Source of the DNA: Paracentrotus lividus
Taxonomy: Eukaryota > Echinodermata > Echinoidea > Camarodonta > Echinidae
Assembly (NCBI GenBank): GCA_940671915.1
Contig: CALNVZ010000174.1
Span: 74,918,240 to 74,982,239 of the forward strand
Direction: 5' to 3'
DNA: 64,000 bases
Made by a program: the position numbers and the translations under genes. Positions 51,201-59,057 of the stretch are shown piece by piece; within the stretch, counting starts at the first letter, position 1; every line of letters begins with the position of its first letter. The notes beneath the pieces are model-generated. The model ran no database searches. It was not told where the DNA came from and saw only the letters and a program-made list of their open reading frames with translations.

Positions 51201-51845
51201 AAATTACGTGTATAAATTCAAGAGAAAGGTCTTTAGCTTCCTCTTAAATGAAGAATATGTAATATAACATGAGTTATATATCAAAATACTTCTTAATATC
51301 ACATTTAAATAAATAATTTGTAATAATTCACTTAAATAAATAGTTTGTAATTGTTAAAGACATTTATAAAACAAACAAATATAATATCAAAAAGATGGGA
51401 CACTGAAATAATTTCATTGTAAAAAGTAAAAACGATCAAATGAAATGCCGGATCCCGGAAGATACATTCGCATGAACTTAAATTGTCTAATTATTTTATA
51501 TATCTATATCTTTATTCATAACAAAACACTTACGCCTCCACTTTTATCGATTTATGTATTTTTCAATATAATGTTATTAATATTACAAGGAATAAAATAT
51601 TGCAGTTTGATTTGGTTAACAATCAGTAACAATCGAAAGACAAGGGAAATGACGCAGAAAGCGCCATTTTGAATTTCAATCTAGTATGCGATTGTGTCAA
51701 TAAAACCCATCGCTCACTACAAAGCAAAACCTTATAAAAAATAAGAAACCTTCGGATTTTAAGCAAACTTACTTTCTTGATTCAATGCAGCCACTTGTAA
51801 AACACAAAAACAGCAACACAGGAGGATCAAGATCCCGTTTGCCAT
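29027..51845 (-). CDS. Mesh-like transmembrane protein gene (NIDO-IPT-AMOP-vWD-2x sushi-TM), 23 coding exons
   Basis: A gene of 23 coding exons, each with AG acceptor and GT donor, whose phases agree throughout except at exons 6-7. The corrected length is 1198 residues: signal peptide about 1-20, NIDO about 25-232, PGxW segment 233-259, IPT/Ig-like region 260-446, AMOP 447-639, vWD with GDPH 640-833, linker 833-921, sushi domains 921-988 and 988-1049, TM about 1060-1082, cytoplasmic tail to 1198. This order is that of insect Mesh, a septate-junction component, and resembles vertebrate SUSD2. A role in epithelial junctions or at the cell surface is inferred from the family. Exons 6 and 7 contain single-base indels, so either this copy is damaged or the sequence has errors. 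MUC4-like proteins share NIDO-AMOP-vWD but lack the sushi domains. Confidence 0.9.
29853..29997 (-). CDS. Mesh-like exon 22: transmembrane helix
   Basis: Phase 1 in, phase 2 out. LGMAIVGGVVGAVLIVAAAI plus FIFVW forms the membrane helix, followed by AARKDRKDDRLKREKE as stop-transfer sequence. Donor GTAAGC. Confidence 0.92.
30099..30335. repeat. Tandem duplication, 2 x 120 bp
   Basis: Two copies starting at about 30099 and 30219, both with TTGCACGATTATGATTGTCG and ACAACAATAGACCCATG, with only a few substitutions. It is intronic to the Mesh-like gene. The frames it yields on both strands are by-products. Confidence 0.9.
30454..30681. repeat. Tandem duplication, 2 x 114 bp
   Basis: Copies start at 30454 and 30568, both with ATGCAAATGTACATATGGAT and ending TAATATTTAAAT. 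Two or three differences. It lies in the same intron as the 120-bp duplication. Confidence 0.92.
30804..30986 (-). CDS. Mesh-like exon 21: sushi (CCP) domain 2
   Basis: Phase 1 on both sides. Four Cys (LCGG, SCDIGYE, HCRQE, GCY), G-Y and the W in RWSG: a second complete CCP. One CCP per exon flanked by phase-1 introns is the usual exchangeable form. Confidence 0.92.
31558..31758 (-). CDS. Mesh-like exon 20: sushi (CCP) domain 1
   Basis: Phase 1 on both sides. Four Cys (CQY, CDED, CQPSGDW, CLG) and the W in GDWSG define a complete CCP module. Confidence 0.93.
32047..32310 (-). CDS. Mesh-like exon 19: linker after vWD
   Basis: Phase 1 on both sides, 88 residues. It starts WEIDPTDSLFLYDQGKNHEY, then an acidic part with Y.P.F and TCDGNRFCIYDIQSTG, corresponding to the post-vWD module of Mesh (W.v....SLF.Y..G.....y....F.P.f..). 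Ends ALRD. Confidence 0.9.
32765..32891 (-). CDS. Mesh-like exon 18: vWD end
   Basis: Phase 0 in, phase 1 out. GSVEGLMGNWDEDPDNDLTS is the vWD GLLGNWN.DP.DDL motif, followed by EIYNQFGKS. The Cys usually before GL is Glu. Confidence 0.92.
33170..33340 (+). pseudogene. Decayed 3' end of a non-LTR reverse transcriptase
   Basis: It reads FLPESIKLWNGLPKANVDIQ, then after a frameshift in an A run FIAAIQQYI and a stop. This resembles the C-terminal end of LINE-type reverse transcriptases (F..R.I.LWN.LP...V......FK..L). Upstream frames are broken. It is intronic to the Mesh-like gene and on the opposite strand. Confidence 0.5.
34389..34534 (-). CDS. Mesh-like exon 17: vWD
   Basis: Phase 1 in, phase 0 out. 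VIVTFQDSEIGVVVNGTAEG and FIQVVIPDEL fit the vWD strand that in relatives reads V.F.sG..v.V....ml....lP. No Cys. Confidence 0.88.
35100..35255 (-). CDS. Mesh-like exon 16: vWD
   Basis: Phase 1 on both sides. VTSVAMKEEDRDNIEIQLSS and LQVVYQGQYLKID match the beta-strand pattern of Mesh/SUSD2 vWD domains. No Cys. Confidence 0.88.
36073..36225 (-). CDS. Mesh-like exon 15: vWD start with GDPH cleavage motif
   Basis: Phase 1 on both sides. It reads AVVFGDPHFVTFDGVEYSFN, the vWD start. G-D-P-H is the motif at which MUC2/MUC4, SUSD2 and RGM proteins autocleave between D and P (here residues 645/646). Donor GTGAGG. Confidence 0.93.
36203..36214 (-). other. GDPH autoproteolysis site in vWD
   Basis: The codons GGC GAC CCA CAT on the - strand encode G-D-P-H. 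In relatives, acid-triggered cleavage after D leaves two chains. Confidence 0.75.
36555..37399. mobile_element. TIR element, about 845 bp, in a Mesh-like intron
   Basis: The left end GTAGGGGAGACCGGGGTGAA is matched by the inverted right end (...CCTGGTCTCCCCTAC). Internal words TGGGACA / TGTCCCA repeat several times in both orientations. There is no protein. It is a nonautonomous DNA transposon by structure. Confidence 0.7.
37521..37786 (-). CDS. Mesh-like exon 14: AMOP end, Cys-rich
   Basis: Phase 2 in, phase 1 out, 88 residues. It contains VCCYDNEENLVYAGDSFSG and YYTCCVMGDLCEYYQEHRP, the AMOP ending (QCCYD...L......GG, CC......C..Y...RP). It ends WYDTPRMG before donor GTAAGT. Confidence 0.93.
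38084..38247 (-). CDS. Mesh-like exon 13: AMOP core
   Basis: Phase 0 in, phase 2 out. CPCDMSQAMADRARFRP is the AMOP signature, followed by CDM, YCY and GIKHCVINI with the conserved Cys residues. Confidence 0.94.
38613..38760 (-). CDS. Mesh-like exon 12: AMOP domain start
   Basis: Phase 2 in, phase 0 out. LFAIWSDVHWLGYMLNDKF and CENWNEIMQNEPAWNYDQ are the AMOP opening (LW....LGW.L...C..W...). Confidence 0.92.
39114..39242. mobile_element. Small foldback element, 129 bp
   Basis: GCATTTCATCAAAGGACTTG at the left end is the exact inverse of the right end, with a second inverted pair (TTATCCGACAA / TTGTCGGATAA) inside. Confidence 0.8.
39871..40030 (-). CDS. Mesh-like exon 11: second Ig-like region
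   Basis: Phase 1 in, phase 2 out. It reads VVSWEETEDIEFNAENTGRY and ends GVIRITRRYK. The donor is GTCGGT, less usual, but phase 2 joins it correctly to the AMOP exon, giving an Arg at the junction. Confidence 0.82.
40568..40705 (-). CDS. Mesh-like exon 10: second Ig-like region
   Basis: Phase 1 on both sides. PGITRINPHSESWML and VAIEWDPKLINYTQINID match the V.W....N......V.I strand pattern between the IPT and AMOP domains of Mesh proteins. Donor GTGAGT. Confidence 0.87.
41125..41388 (-). CDS. Mesh-like exon 9: Ig/IPT-like domain
   Basis: Phase 1 on both sides, 88 residues. FPRYDSMLGHQFLYIQGPCF and AQRAWCVVPTFYQVGRI resemble the IPT/TIG-type module of Mesh (GPCF ... A.CVTP...K.GR), with a Cys pair likely to be bonded. 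Confidence 0.88.
41960..42040 (-). CDS. Mesh-like exon 8: PGxW segment after NIDO
   Basis: Phase 1 on both sides. It reads FQIEIPGVWVYYIS; the I-P-G-x-W motif that follows NIDO in Mesh, SUSD2 and MUC4-type proteins supports the call. Donor GTTAAT. Confidence 0.72.
42092..42138 (-). CDS. Mesh-like exon 7: end of NIDO, one-base insertion
   Basis: The acceptor TTGCAG precedes VGFNAG, the highly conserved NIDO ending. The following GFRVLVPK is only in frame if one G of a run of five is removed. With that, the exon ends in phase 1, matching exon 8. The donor GTTACT is weak. Confidence 0.68.
42611..42743 (-). CDS. Mesh-like exon 6: NIDO, frame broken by small indels
   Basis: It enters in phase 0 (acceptor CCAGAG ends just before) and reads KHFQCIVATDEFETFA. 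To continue with the expected FIYDQIDWTTGVESNGG the frame must gain one base, apparently a missing T in a T run. Then DNGIG and TGQ each need one base removed. The exon is 133 nt long, one more than the 132 required for phase agreement with exon 7. All family motifs are present, in three frames. Confidence 0.75.
42888..43181 (-). other. Open frame of 97 codons in intron 5 of the Mesh-like gene, unrecognised
   Basis: It starts MEWALTKIKGSLAAKFGITA and has protein-like composition, but spans a T10-type homopolymer and ends without a domain. It is not needed for the gene: exons 5 and 6 join in phase without it. It may be a remnant of a retroelement ORF. Confidence 0.25.
44414..44510 (-). CDS. 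Mesh-like exon 5: NIDO
   Basis: Phase 2 in, phase 0 out, donor GTAAGA. FQPKVLIIATWMEVGFYG corresponds to the NIDO strand written as W.T W..VG.Y in the family. Confidence 0.9.
44723..45183. mobile_element. TA-flanked MITE, Tc1/mariner-like, copy 2
   Basis: Same element as 20597-21055: it starts CAGTCTGTGTCAAATAAAAT and ends ...GACACAGGCTG, flanked by TA at 44721-44722 and 45184-45185. The copy is inserted into an ATC/CAT trinucleotide tract that continues on both sides. Confidence 0.82.
45186..45480. repeat. (CAT)n microsatellite, interrupted
   Basis: CATCAT repeats with CAC and CTC variants. They give Asp- and Met-rich artefact frames. It abuts exon 4 of the Mesh-like gene, whose donor is at 45469-45474. 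Confidence 0.9.
45475..45608 (-). CDS. Mesh-like exon 4: NIDO
   Basis: Phase 0 in, phase 2 out. It contains ILIAPFWANVDMT and GYVYYRQTT, the NIDO core (IAPFWADVD / VYYR). Donor GTAAAT. Confidence 0.9.
46006..46095 (-). CDS. Mesh-like exon 3: NIDO
   Basis: Thirty codons, phase 0 on both sides. VNDNGVLSFGN is the conserved N-N/D-G-x-x-S-F strand of NIDO. It ends PVFPIGPDLE before donor GTACGT. Confidence 0.9.
47758..47882 (-). CDS. Mesh-like exon 2: start of NIDO domain
   Basis: Phase 1 in, phase 0 out, donor GTACGT. It reads NFYPFGEGNRDDYLRQDND, the hallmark opening of nidogen-like (NIDO) domains, and ends KYWRIF where NIDO has its first core strand. Confidence 0.9.
48250..48852. mobile_element. 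Foldback element in Mesh-like intron 1, right end eroded
   Basis: The left end follows TTAA (48246-48249) and begins AAGGAGGACTCCAGGCTGG. Its inverse ...CAGCCTGGAGT is near 48850. GATGTCACAGCCCCACTACT near 48432 and its inverse near 48660 form the inner arms. Confidence 0.65.
49813..50777. mobile_element. Three tandem foldback units of about 320 bp
   Basis: Each unit begins (AC)ACTGTAAAAAAT and ends TTTTTACAGTGT. Unit borders are near 50126 and 50452, where the ends meet as CAGTGTACACTG. Inside each, GTCAGCAGAGTCGCCATA on the left pairs with TATGGCGACTCTGCTGAC on the right. The copies are very similar, so the amplification is recent. Confidence 0.85.
51773..51845 (-). CDS. Mesh-like exon 1: start codon and signal peptide
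   Basis: ATG at 51845-51843, then MANGILILLCCCFCVLQVAA, a classical signal peptide with a Leu/Cys core, followed by LNQE. Donor GTAAGT; ends phase 1. The first intron is about 3.9 kb. Confidence 0.88.
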
Positions 51846-52010
51846 GTTGTTCCAGTAATATTGCACACAGGAAAACACTGTAAATCCGCCACGAAATATC
51901 GAGAAATTCTTCAGGCGGTTTGTATCATTCTCCACGCTTCCCGCCTAAATGTATATTACCATTATTGGTATATTCTCGGTGCATCTATCTAGCTTTTGGG
52001 TGTGATGGGG
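51846..52010 (-). promoter_or_regulatory. Upstream region of the Mesh-like gene
   Basis: Immediately 5' of the ATG. GGCGGGAA (TTCCCGCC at 51938-51945 on +) resembles an E2F-type site. No clear TATA box. Assignment as promoter is positional only. Confidence 0.3.
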
Positions 52011-52621
52011 CAGACGTGAGGGAACGAAAAAAGCTCGCAAAGCAGTATGGATGTTGACCCATGAACCCAAAGCAAAATATGCAAACAAAATTATTGCAGC
52101 GCTATTGTCAATAGATAGTTAAAGATTAACGATATGATGCATAACGCTGTACCAGGCATTGGGTGCGTCCAAAATGGATCATCTCATTGTTCTCCGAGGG
52201 GTAGAATTACCCTTTTTAGTTTCATTAAAAAATTCAGGGTCTAAGAAGAATTGTTTCTGGTAATGGCTTCCATGGTAATATTTGCCATTATTTAAATTTG
52301 TATTTTCTTGTAAGTGTATCAATATGGGCCTATCGATATCATCTTGGAAAATTTTTGCCAATGATATTTGCATATTTTGTTTCGTTTACAGACATCACGT
52401 GACTTGTGTAAAGATCAACTAATACGCAAACAATGTCATCTAGGCTGGATTGAGATAATATAATGCCGGGATGAGATGTAGCACATTTTGTTCTGGTTAT
52501 TTATATATAACCAGCCAAAATATTATTCCTGAATCGTTCAATATTCATACTCCTCTGAGATTAGATTATAAAGGGAACGTATGACACGGCAAATTATAAA
52601 CTTAAATGTTCAAGTATTATT

Positions 52622-52677
52622 ACCCCCCCCCTTAAAACAAAAACAAACACCCCCCCCCCAAAAAAAAAAAATAAATA

Positions 52678-52718
<41 letters not shown>

Positions 52719-52740
52719 TAATAATAATAATAAAAATAAA
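52622..52740. repeat. C/A homopolymer and (AAT)n tract
   Basis: C and A homopolymer runs are followed by an AAT repeat to about 52740. Confidence 0.9.
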
Positions 52741-53590
52741 GCTGAAAGGAACGTTCATGCATTTTAACTTTAATTATTATTATTTTTTCTTTAATTAAGA
52801 GGCAATATTTAGAAATTATTCATTATTGCAAATAATATATGTGTGTAAGTATTCGGGCTTAAGATGATAAAAACTGCAGAGGTATACAAAACAGAAATTT
52901 TGCATTTTAAGAATTTCAATTATATATCCGAATTATAGGTAGAATATAATACATGACCTCATTGAATCAATTTTACCCTGTATACTACTAGTCTGACGTT
53001 TACAACTAATTTTGTATCTGAATTAAACTCTAGTGGGCCTACACAATATCAAATACATGATTATTTAAAATGTAAAAAGTAATAATTACATGTAATTTAA
53101 CTCAAAATCGTTCATTTTAATCTAACTCTAAGTGAAAAATCTCCAAGAAATTGTGGCTATTAAAATCTGCTTTCGTATCTAAAAGAGCTTAACAGTCAAT
53201 GGACAAAGTTTGATTTCTCACTCATTCAAGTTTGTCCTAGCTCCTAACAGAGCAAATAGATTTGTAATAGCAAAGGAATTTATTGACACTTGTTTTTGTT
53301 GTTTGAGGAAAAGCAAGTGTTTACTATCTAGTAAACTATTAACAGCGTAGGGGTAAAGTTTGTGATGATACAGCCGTGATAATAGTCATATAAGTAGTAA
53401 GAAAGAAGTCGGACGTCGATGATGATGTAAGGGTATTGTATTTCTGAAGTGAGTGATTTGTGGTAGAGGAGTCTATACGGACGTACAACGGGTTGATCGT
53501 GTAGGACTATGGAACGCCAAGTCATCTTACTTTATATTTTGTTGTTGCATGTAGGATTGGACCTGATATATTAATGAATGTAATTTTCAC
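52741..53590. other. Gene-free stretch upstream of the Mesh-like gene
   Basis: AT-rich unique sequence. No coding frame or element recognised. Confidence 0.45.
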
Positions 53591-53593
53591 CAG

Positions 53594-53596
<3 letters not shown>

Positions 53597-53633
<37 letters not shown>

Positions 53634-53643
53634 TCTTTCTCAT

Positions 53644-53679
<36 letters not shown>

Positions 53680-53742
53680 CATCTCTCTCTCCCTCCCTCT
53701 CTCTCTCTCTCTCTCTCCCTCTCTCTACCTCTCTCTTTCTTT
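53597..53742. repeat. (CT)n microsatellite
   Basis: An interrupted CT/TCTC tract of about 145 bp. Confidence 0.95.
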
Positions 53743-53868
53743 CTAAAACCGTTTAATTTGTCAGAATATAAATTTTGATATAGGCCTATCTGAAGTTTTG
53801 ATTTCAGGTATTAGAAAAACTAAAAACGTCCAATAATATTGACAATATCAGTCAGATAGGCTGCAGTT

Positions 53869-54392
53869 ACACTCTAAACACTGAAGTGCTAATTTAAGGG
53901 TGCTCGTATAGCGACTGCACTTGAAGAGCTAAATCAGCACCTGAAGTGCTGTTTTAGCACTTACCCAAATGCAAATTTATCAACAAACAAATCTTCAATG
54001 TCGGTATGGGATTCGAACCGGGTTCACTTAGACATTGAATGGTACCGCTGACGTTACCAATAGACCAACGGTGATCTCTCTAACTCGCTTGAATTATGAA
54101 AGCATAGTAGATAATTATGGCAACTTTCAAGAAATTTCATCATGAAACAATATGATCTGCTAGCAATCGTGAGATGTGAATTTGTCTAACGTAGGGGACC
54201 CAGGTTCGAATCCTAACGAAGTCACGCCATTTTTGCCCATTTTGGCTGACAGTTCAGCTCACGTGAACGTGCTAAAACAGCACTTTGAGTGCAGTTAAAC
54301 AGCACTTTGAGTGCAGTCATTATACAAGTTCTTAAAAAGTGCTGATTTCAGCCTCTGAAGTGCTGTTTTCAGCACTTCAGTTTTTAGAGTGT
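53869..54392. mobile_element. TIR element carrying two opposed tRNA-like Pol III boxes
   Basis: The ends ACACTCTAAACACTGAAGTGC and ...CACTTCAGTTTTTAGAGTGT are inverted repeats, with AGTGCT / AGCACT words repeated inside. On the - strand, GGTTCGAATCC (within 54009-54024) follows TGGTCTATTGG at tRNA-like spacing. On the + strand, GGTTCGAATCC recurs near 54203. These match B-box and A-box sequences of tRNA-derived SINEs. No acceptor stem is seen, so this is not a functional tRNA gene. Confidence 0.6.
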
Positions 54393-54738
54393 AGAGTAGT
54401 GGTTTAGCCAGCTTAAAACTGACACTGGACGGTGAAACTCGGAAGGTTAGCCATCTGAAAAAAGAGGAATTAATTTGGTTAATAAAAACAAAAATATATA
54501 AATAAGATAAAAAATGAAACGAAAAAAAAAATAGGTATTAATATATTAATACAAAATAAGATAAAATTAAGAAATAAGAATAACAAAGTAATGAGTATTA
54601 ATAAGTTTGATATGTTACGTCACTTGAGAGCTGATCTCCCATGTGCTATATTATGTAAATTTCATAAATTCCATGTTAACTATTTCAACTATGCTGTTAA
54701 TATATCATGAAACCTGAGGAGACATGTACCTCGATTAA

Positions 54739-55321
54739 AGGAGAATTGTCCCTTTCTAGATAGTTGGCGTACTGTGGATGCAGAAAAATCAAATAAGCAC
54801 ATTAGTGAAGATTTGGTGAAAATCGGATAAATGATAAGAAAGTTATGAGTATTTGAATATTGAGATCTCTAATGACATAGGAAATCTCCCATTGGCAACG
54901 TGGTCACCATTTGTGATGTCACAAAGGGAGAACTCCCCATATGGTGTGCACAAAAACTATTCAAAATGTCTCTTTATTTTCATTCTAATGATAGAACAGC
55001 TTTTCTTTTCATGATATATTACGACTTTCATAAATCTACAAGTCATCTCATAAAAAGATTCTTTATTCTCCCTTTAGAATTAAGAAAAAAGAGGATTTTA
55101 GTGCAATGTGTACAATAGATATGGGAAAGATCTCCCTGCATTACATCACACATCATGGTCGCGTTGCCAATTGGAGGATCTCCATATCATAAGTGATCTC
55201 AAAATCTAAAAATTCATATCTCTCTTATTCATTGCCTGATTTTTCTGAAACTTTCCCATTATGTTTTGGGGGTTTGTCTCCATTCACTGAAGCTATATTT
55301 CTCTGAGGGGATAATTCCCCT
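54739..55321. mobile_element. TTAA-flanked foldback MITE, relative of the one at 5883
   Basis: TTAA at 54735-54738 and 55322-55325; ends AGGAGAATTGTCCC and GGGATAATTCCCCT. Internal arms carry GATCTC / CCAATTGG words in inverse orientation. The terminal AGGRGAAT is shared with 5883-6397, so the two belong to one broad family. Confidence 0.75.
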
Positions 55322-58300
55322 TTAAATACTTATATTATTATAAAATTTGCGAACAATTAAAACATAAATTTATAAATGAAATTTACACACATAACATTAA
55401 GAATTGAAACATTCATAACTTTGTTATTGTTTCATAGATTACCTTCAAACCTCACTCATATTCATCTTTTGATTTCTTTATTTTCTATCAGTGAAATTTC
55501 AGGATAAATTTCCCTTTTAAAACGAAAAATCCGAAAATCCCAATCTTACCCATTTGCAATAGTCACGATAATGCATCATTATAGCTGGCGCTCTTTCACA
55601 ACATGCAATACTGCAGTTCTATCATAACGTTCAAGCTCATGTTCTCTTCACACTGTTCATAATCATCATTCGATCAACATCGCCGCTCGAAGTTTATTGT
55701 TTTCTTTATAAGCTGATGCTCATTGCAAAAGAAAAGTCGAGTCGACAATGACCTCGTTAAAAGTCATTTGACAAAATTCTGTCAAAATCTTCTACTTCAT
55801 AAAATACGCTGTTGGACTTTCACAAATTGCCATTCGCAAAACTTTCGCTGCGCCGCCCCGTAAAAACCAAGTTTAGAATACTAGGAAAAAGTTATATTGT
55901 ATAAAGCAAAAACAAAACATTAAACAAACGAATAAAAAAAAGCAAATAAACTGATGAACGAAAATTTTTAATAACTGAATCAATAAAAATGAAATTATTA
56001 TAATTTAAATGTTGGGAACGCTAATGCTATGGAGATCATCCCATTAGCAATACAATCAAGATGTAATGTCATACATATACAACTTCCCACGGAGAAAAGT
56101 TCCTCCATAATTTAGTAATTTATGCATGACGCTCGAATGATCACGAATTAGCATATGAAATACACTGCCATTGTGCTTCCAATGAACAATAGTCACGATA
56201 AAATTTAGATTTGTCATTTATTTTTTTGGTAAGTCCTCATTTCTTTATGCGTTTTGAAATATTGGGCGTACGTCCGACAGTGGTTCGTTAAAGTTCCTTT
56301 TTTATATTTCTCTTCTTTATTCTAAAAAATATTGGAAGAGTGGGTCTACGCCCAACCGTTTTTGAAGTCGCGTCTTGCAGTTTTTCTTGCGAAATGGGTC
56401 CAATTTGGTTATGATTGACAGCGCGCACGACAAAGCGGTCTTTATCGGGAACAGCTGAATCGCGTTGTTCAGTTACGGTCAACGTACTTCAGTCATCGCA
56501 ACCGGGAGGCGGAGCTCCTCGCGATAGCTACCAGTAGCTAGTCAGAGCGCCCAATAATCAAAATGCATTGTTCTCTATTTCTGTAAAAGCGGAATGGTAG
56601 ACTTTTTTCCGTGCTTCCCCATTACTTTTTTTTTTTTTTTTTTACATTTCTTATTGTTTCTTTCATCAATTCTGTTAGCAGGTGTGATTTCATTTACAAG
56701 AGAGGATTTTTTTTTGTCCACCAACTGGGTGAGTTCTTTATGTGACTCCAGACATCCTGGGCGCGTTGCTAGTATGAGGATCTCCACAGTGTCAGTGATC
56801 TCATTATTAAAATGCTTATAACTTTCTTATTATTTGTACAGTCTTTTTCACATTTTCATTCAAGGTTCCTTTTTTTCCTTCTATTCTTATGTAATTTAAC
56901 TGGTTCCTGAGGTTTCATCCTCCGTTAATCTCACTTACCATGATGAGACGGGTTTTAGATGGGTTTCGATGGTTTGATAAGGATTTGGGACTAGATGCTA
57001 GGGGAGACGGCGATTTGTATCGGCGATGTCTCATAAGTCGCGGTAAAATCGAATATATTCACATCTATTTGCTGAGAGGGAAAAAATTACAATGTTGCCT
57101 TCCTTTCTTCGTTCTATTCTTGGTCCATTCTATGAAAAAATGGTTATGAAAGTGACCATGTGATAGTTATACAAGCACAGACTCAATTATACCCCATTCA
57201 CAGTTGTTTTTAATTTTATCTCGGTGCTGTCGCGGTGCCGTCGCGGGACTACAACACCGCTATAAATCCGCTATAAATACATTCACAGTGGAAAAGTTAT
57301 CCCGGGACTGTCCGGGGTAGATTTTTTGTACCCATGCACACTGCAGCGTGTGATTTTTATGACCTCCGTAACAAAATACTTGCATTTCTTTGATTTGCTC
57401 CTTCTTTCCTTTTCTTTTCTATAATTTCTTTTGTATTTCTGTGTTTTTCTGCTTCTTTCCCTTTCTTTTCTGAAAAAGAGGGATAAGGAAGAATACGGAT
57501 TTATGACAATTATTCATTTGAGTTTGAATAATAATAAAGGAACATCATCCCTATTGAAATATGAAACACCAAAATGGGCATAAAGTAAATATAGCATATG
57601 TTTATTCTTTTGATGACGTTTCTTATTTCTAAATTAGTAGGAGGAGGAGGAGTCTAAATGATGCAATGAGATGATTTTAACCAAACCAACTAGATTACAA
57701 GAATTATATAGGCGGTATCACTTCCCCTGTAGACAACGGGTGACGAGACTATGGCGACTTTTCGGAGGAGCAGTTAGCAGATTCCAGACCGTTTTTAAGT
57801 AATTTGGAAATTACAGGGCTATTTGGGCAATTGAGTACCAATTTAATTAGTCAGTGAGGGGATTCCCATTTATATCATACGGATTCCTCGATGAAATCGT
57901 TTTTGTGGACTAAAATGGCAAATAATCTTTAAAGTTCAGGAACTGGTTTAAAAAAACGAAGTGATGTTTGCAAGGTTTGAAAGATGTTATCCAGTATTGC
58001 ATATCCATTTACCGCCGTTTTTTAACTGTTGGTATTAGCTAATTGGCATTACCTTGAGCGTTTAAATTCTTGGTATTTATATTAATAGTTCCTTTTCATT
58101 AATGGCTTAATTTTCGGATTAGTAGCAGGCCCTTAAGTGGTCTTTGGTATGTCATAAATTGAACAATGAATATTGGTGTAAATCTCTCTTCCCCCCTCAC
58201 TGTTTAAACTTTGATTTTAAACAGTAAAACCTTGTAACGAAACTGAATTACATATCGTAATTTTTTAAATGAAGAACAAGAGAGATAATGAAATAAATAG

Positions 58301-59057
58301 AGTAAGAGAGAGGGAGTGAAAGGGGGAAGAGGAGGAGTTGGGAGAGAAAGAAAGAAAGAAAGAAAGAGAAAGCGTGCAATAATTTAGTCATTGCCATCCA
58401 ACTTCAGAAGTCGCGTGTTTCTAATCGACCAATCACATCCACCGAAGGAGTCAAGTCCCATGTGTACTGAAGTTTGAGTCATATTGATGAATTATAGCCT
58501 CAATTCCCATCGTGTTAGTGCAAACTTGACTTTAGAAAATCTATTTCTGTTTACACCTCTTCAGCTAGCACAGGATGTATCAGCAAATCTTACACAAGCA
58601 TGTGCCTTTGTGAAGGATAATAATTTGATATAAAGTTCATTCCCAATCTACTTTTCTAATGCTAAAATTACTTTAGCACGAAATTTAAACATTGTGTCAT
58701 GCCATTTGACTGTATACCAAATTTGTATTTCTTGGAAATGGAAATACTTATTGATTCATTGATTGATTGAACTTTCGAGAAGCAAATTTTAAGATAACAT
58801 TAATAAACATCTACATTCACTATTCATCCTATTCAGCTGTGAATTCTTTAGAAGTATAGAAGTCCTGCAAATCATAATTGTAACAGTTTTCTTGAAAAGT
58901 GTTCATAACAGGTTGTAAAGAAAATCATTTCAGCATACTTTAAATGGTTATCGTAAAGCTTTGGAACGTTCTAACTTCTGATGACTCAATTAAACTTAGG
59001 TATAAAGTAATTGTAACAGCAATTGGCATCAATATAATATCCTGTAGCTGAGGTGGC
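55322..59057. other. Gene-free stretch with repeat remnants
   Basis: 56595-56820 resembles part of the TTAA-type foldback family (GTTGCTAGTATGAGGATCTC). 57180-57350 is GC-richer and repeat-like. 58340-58372 is an (AAAG)n tract. No exon recognised. Confidence 0.4.

Noticed and set aside
53995-54090. Functional tRNA gene
   Set aside because: A- and B-box words are present, but no acceptor stem pairs and the sequence is inside a foldback element, so a tRNA-derived repeat is more likely.
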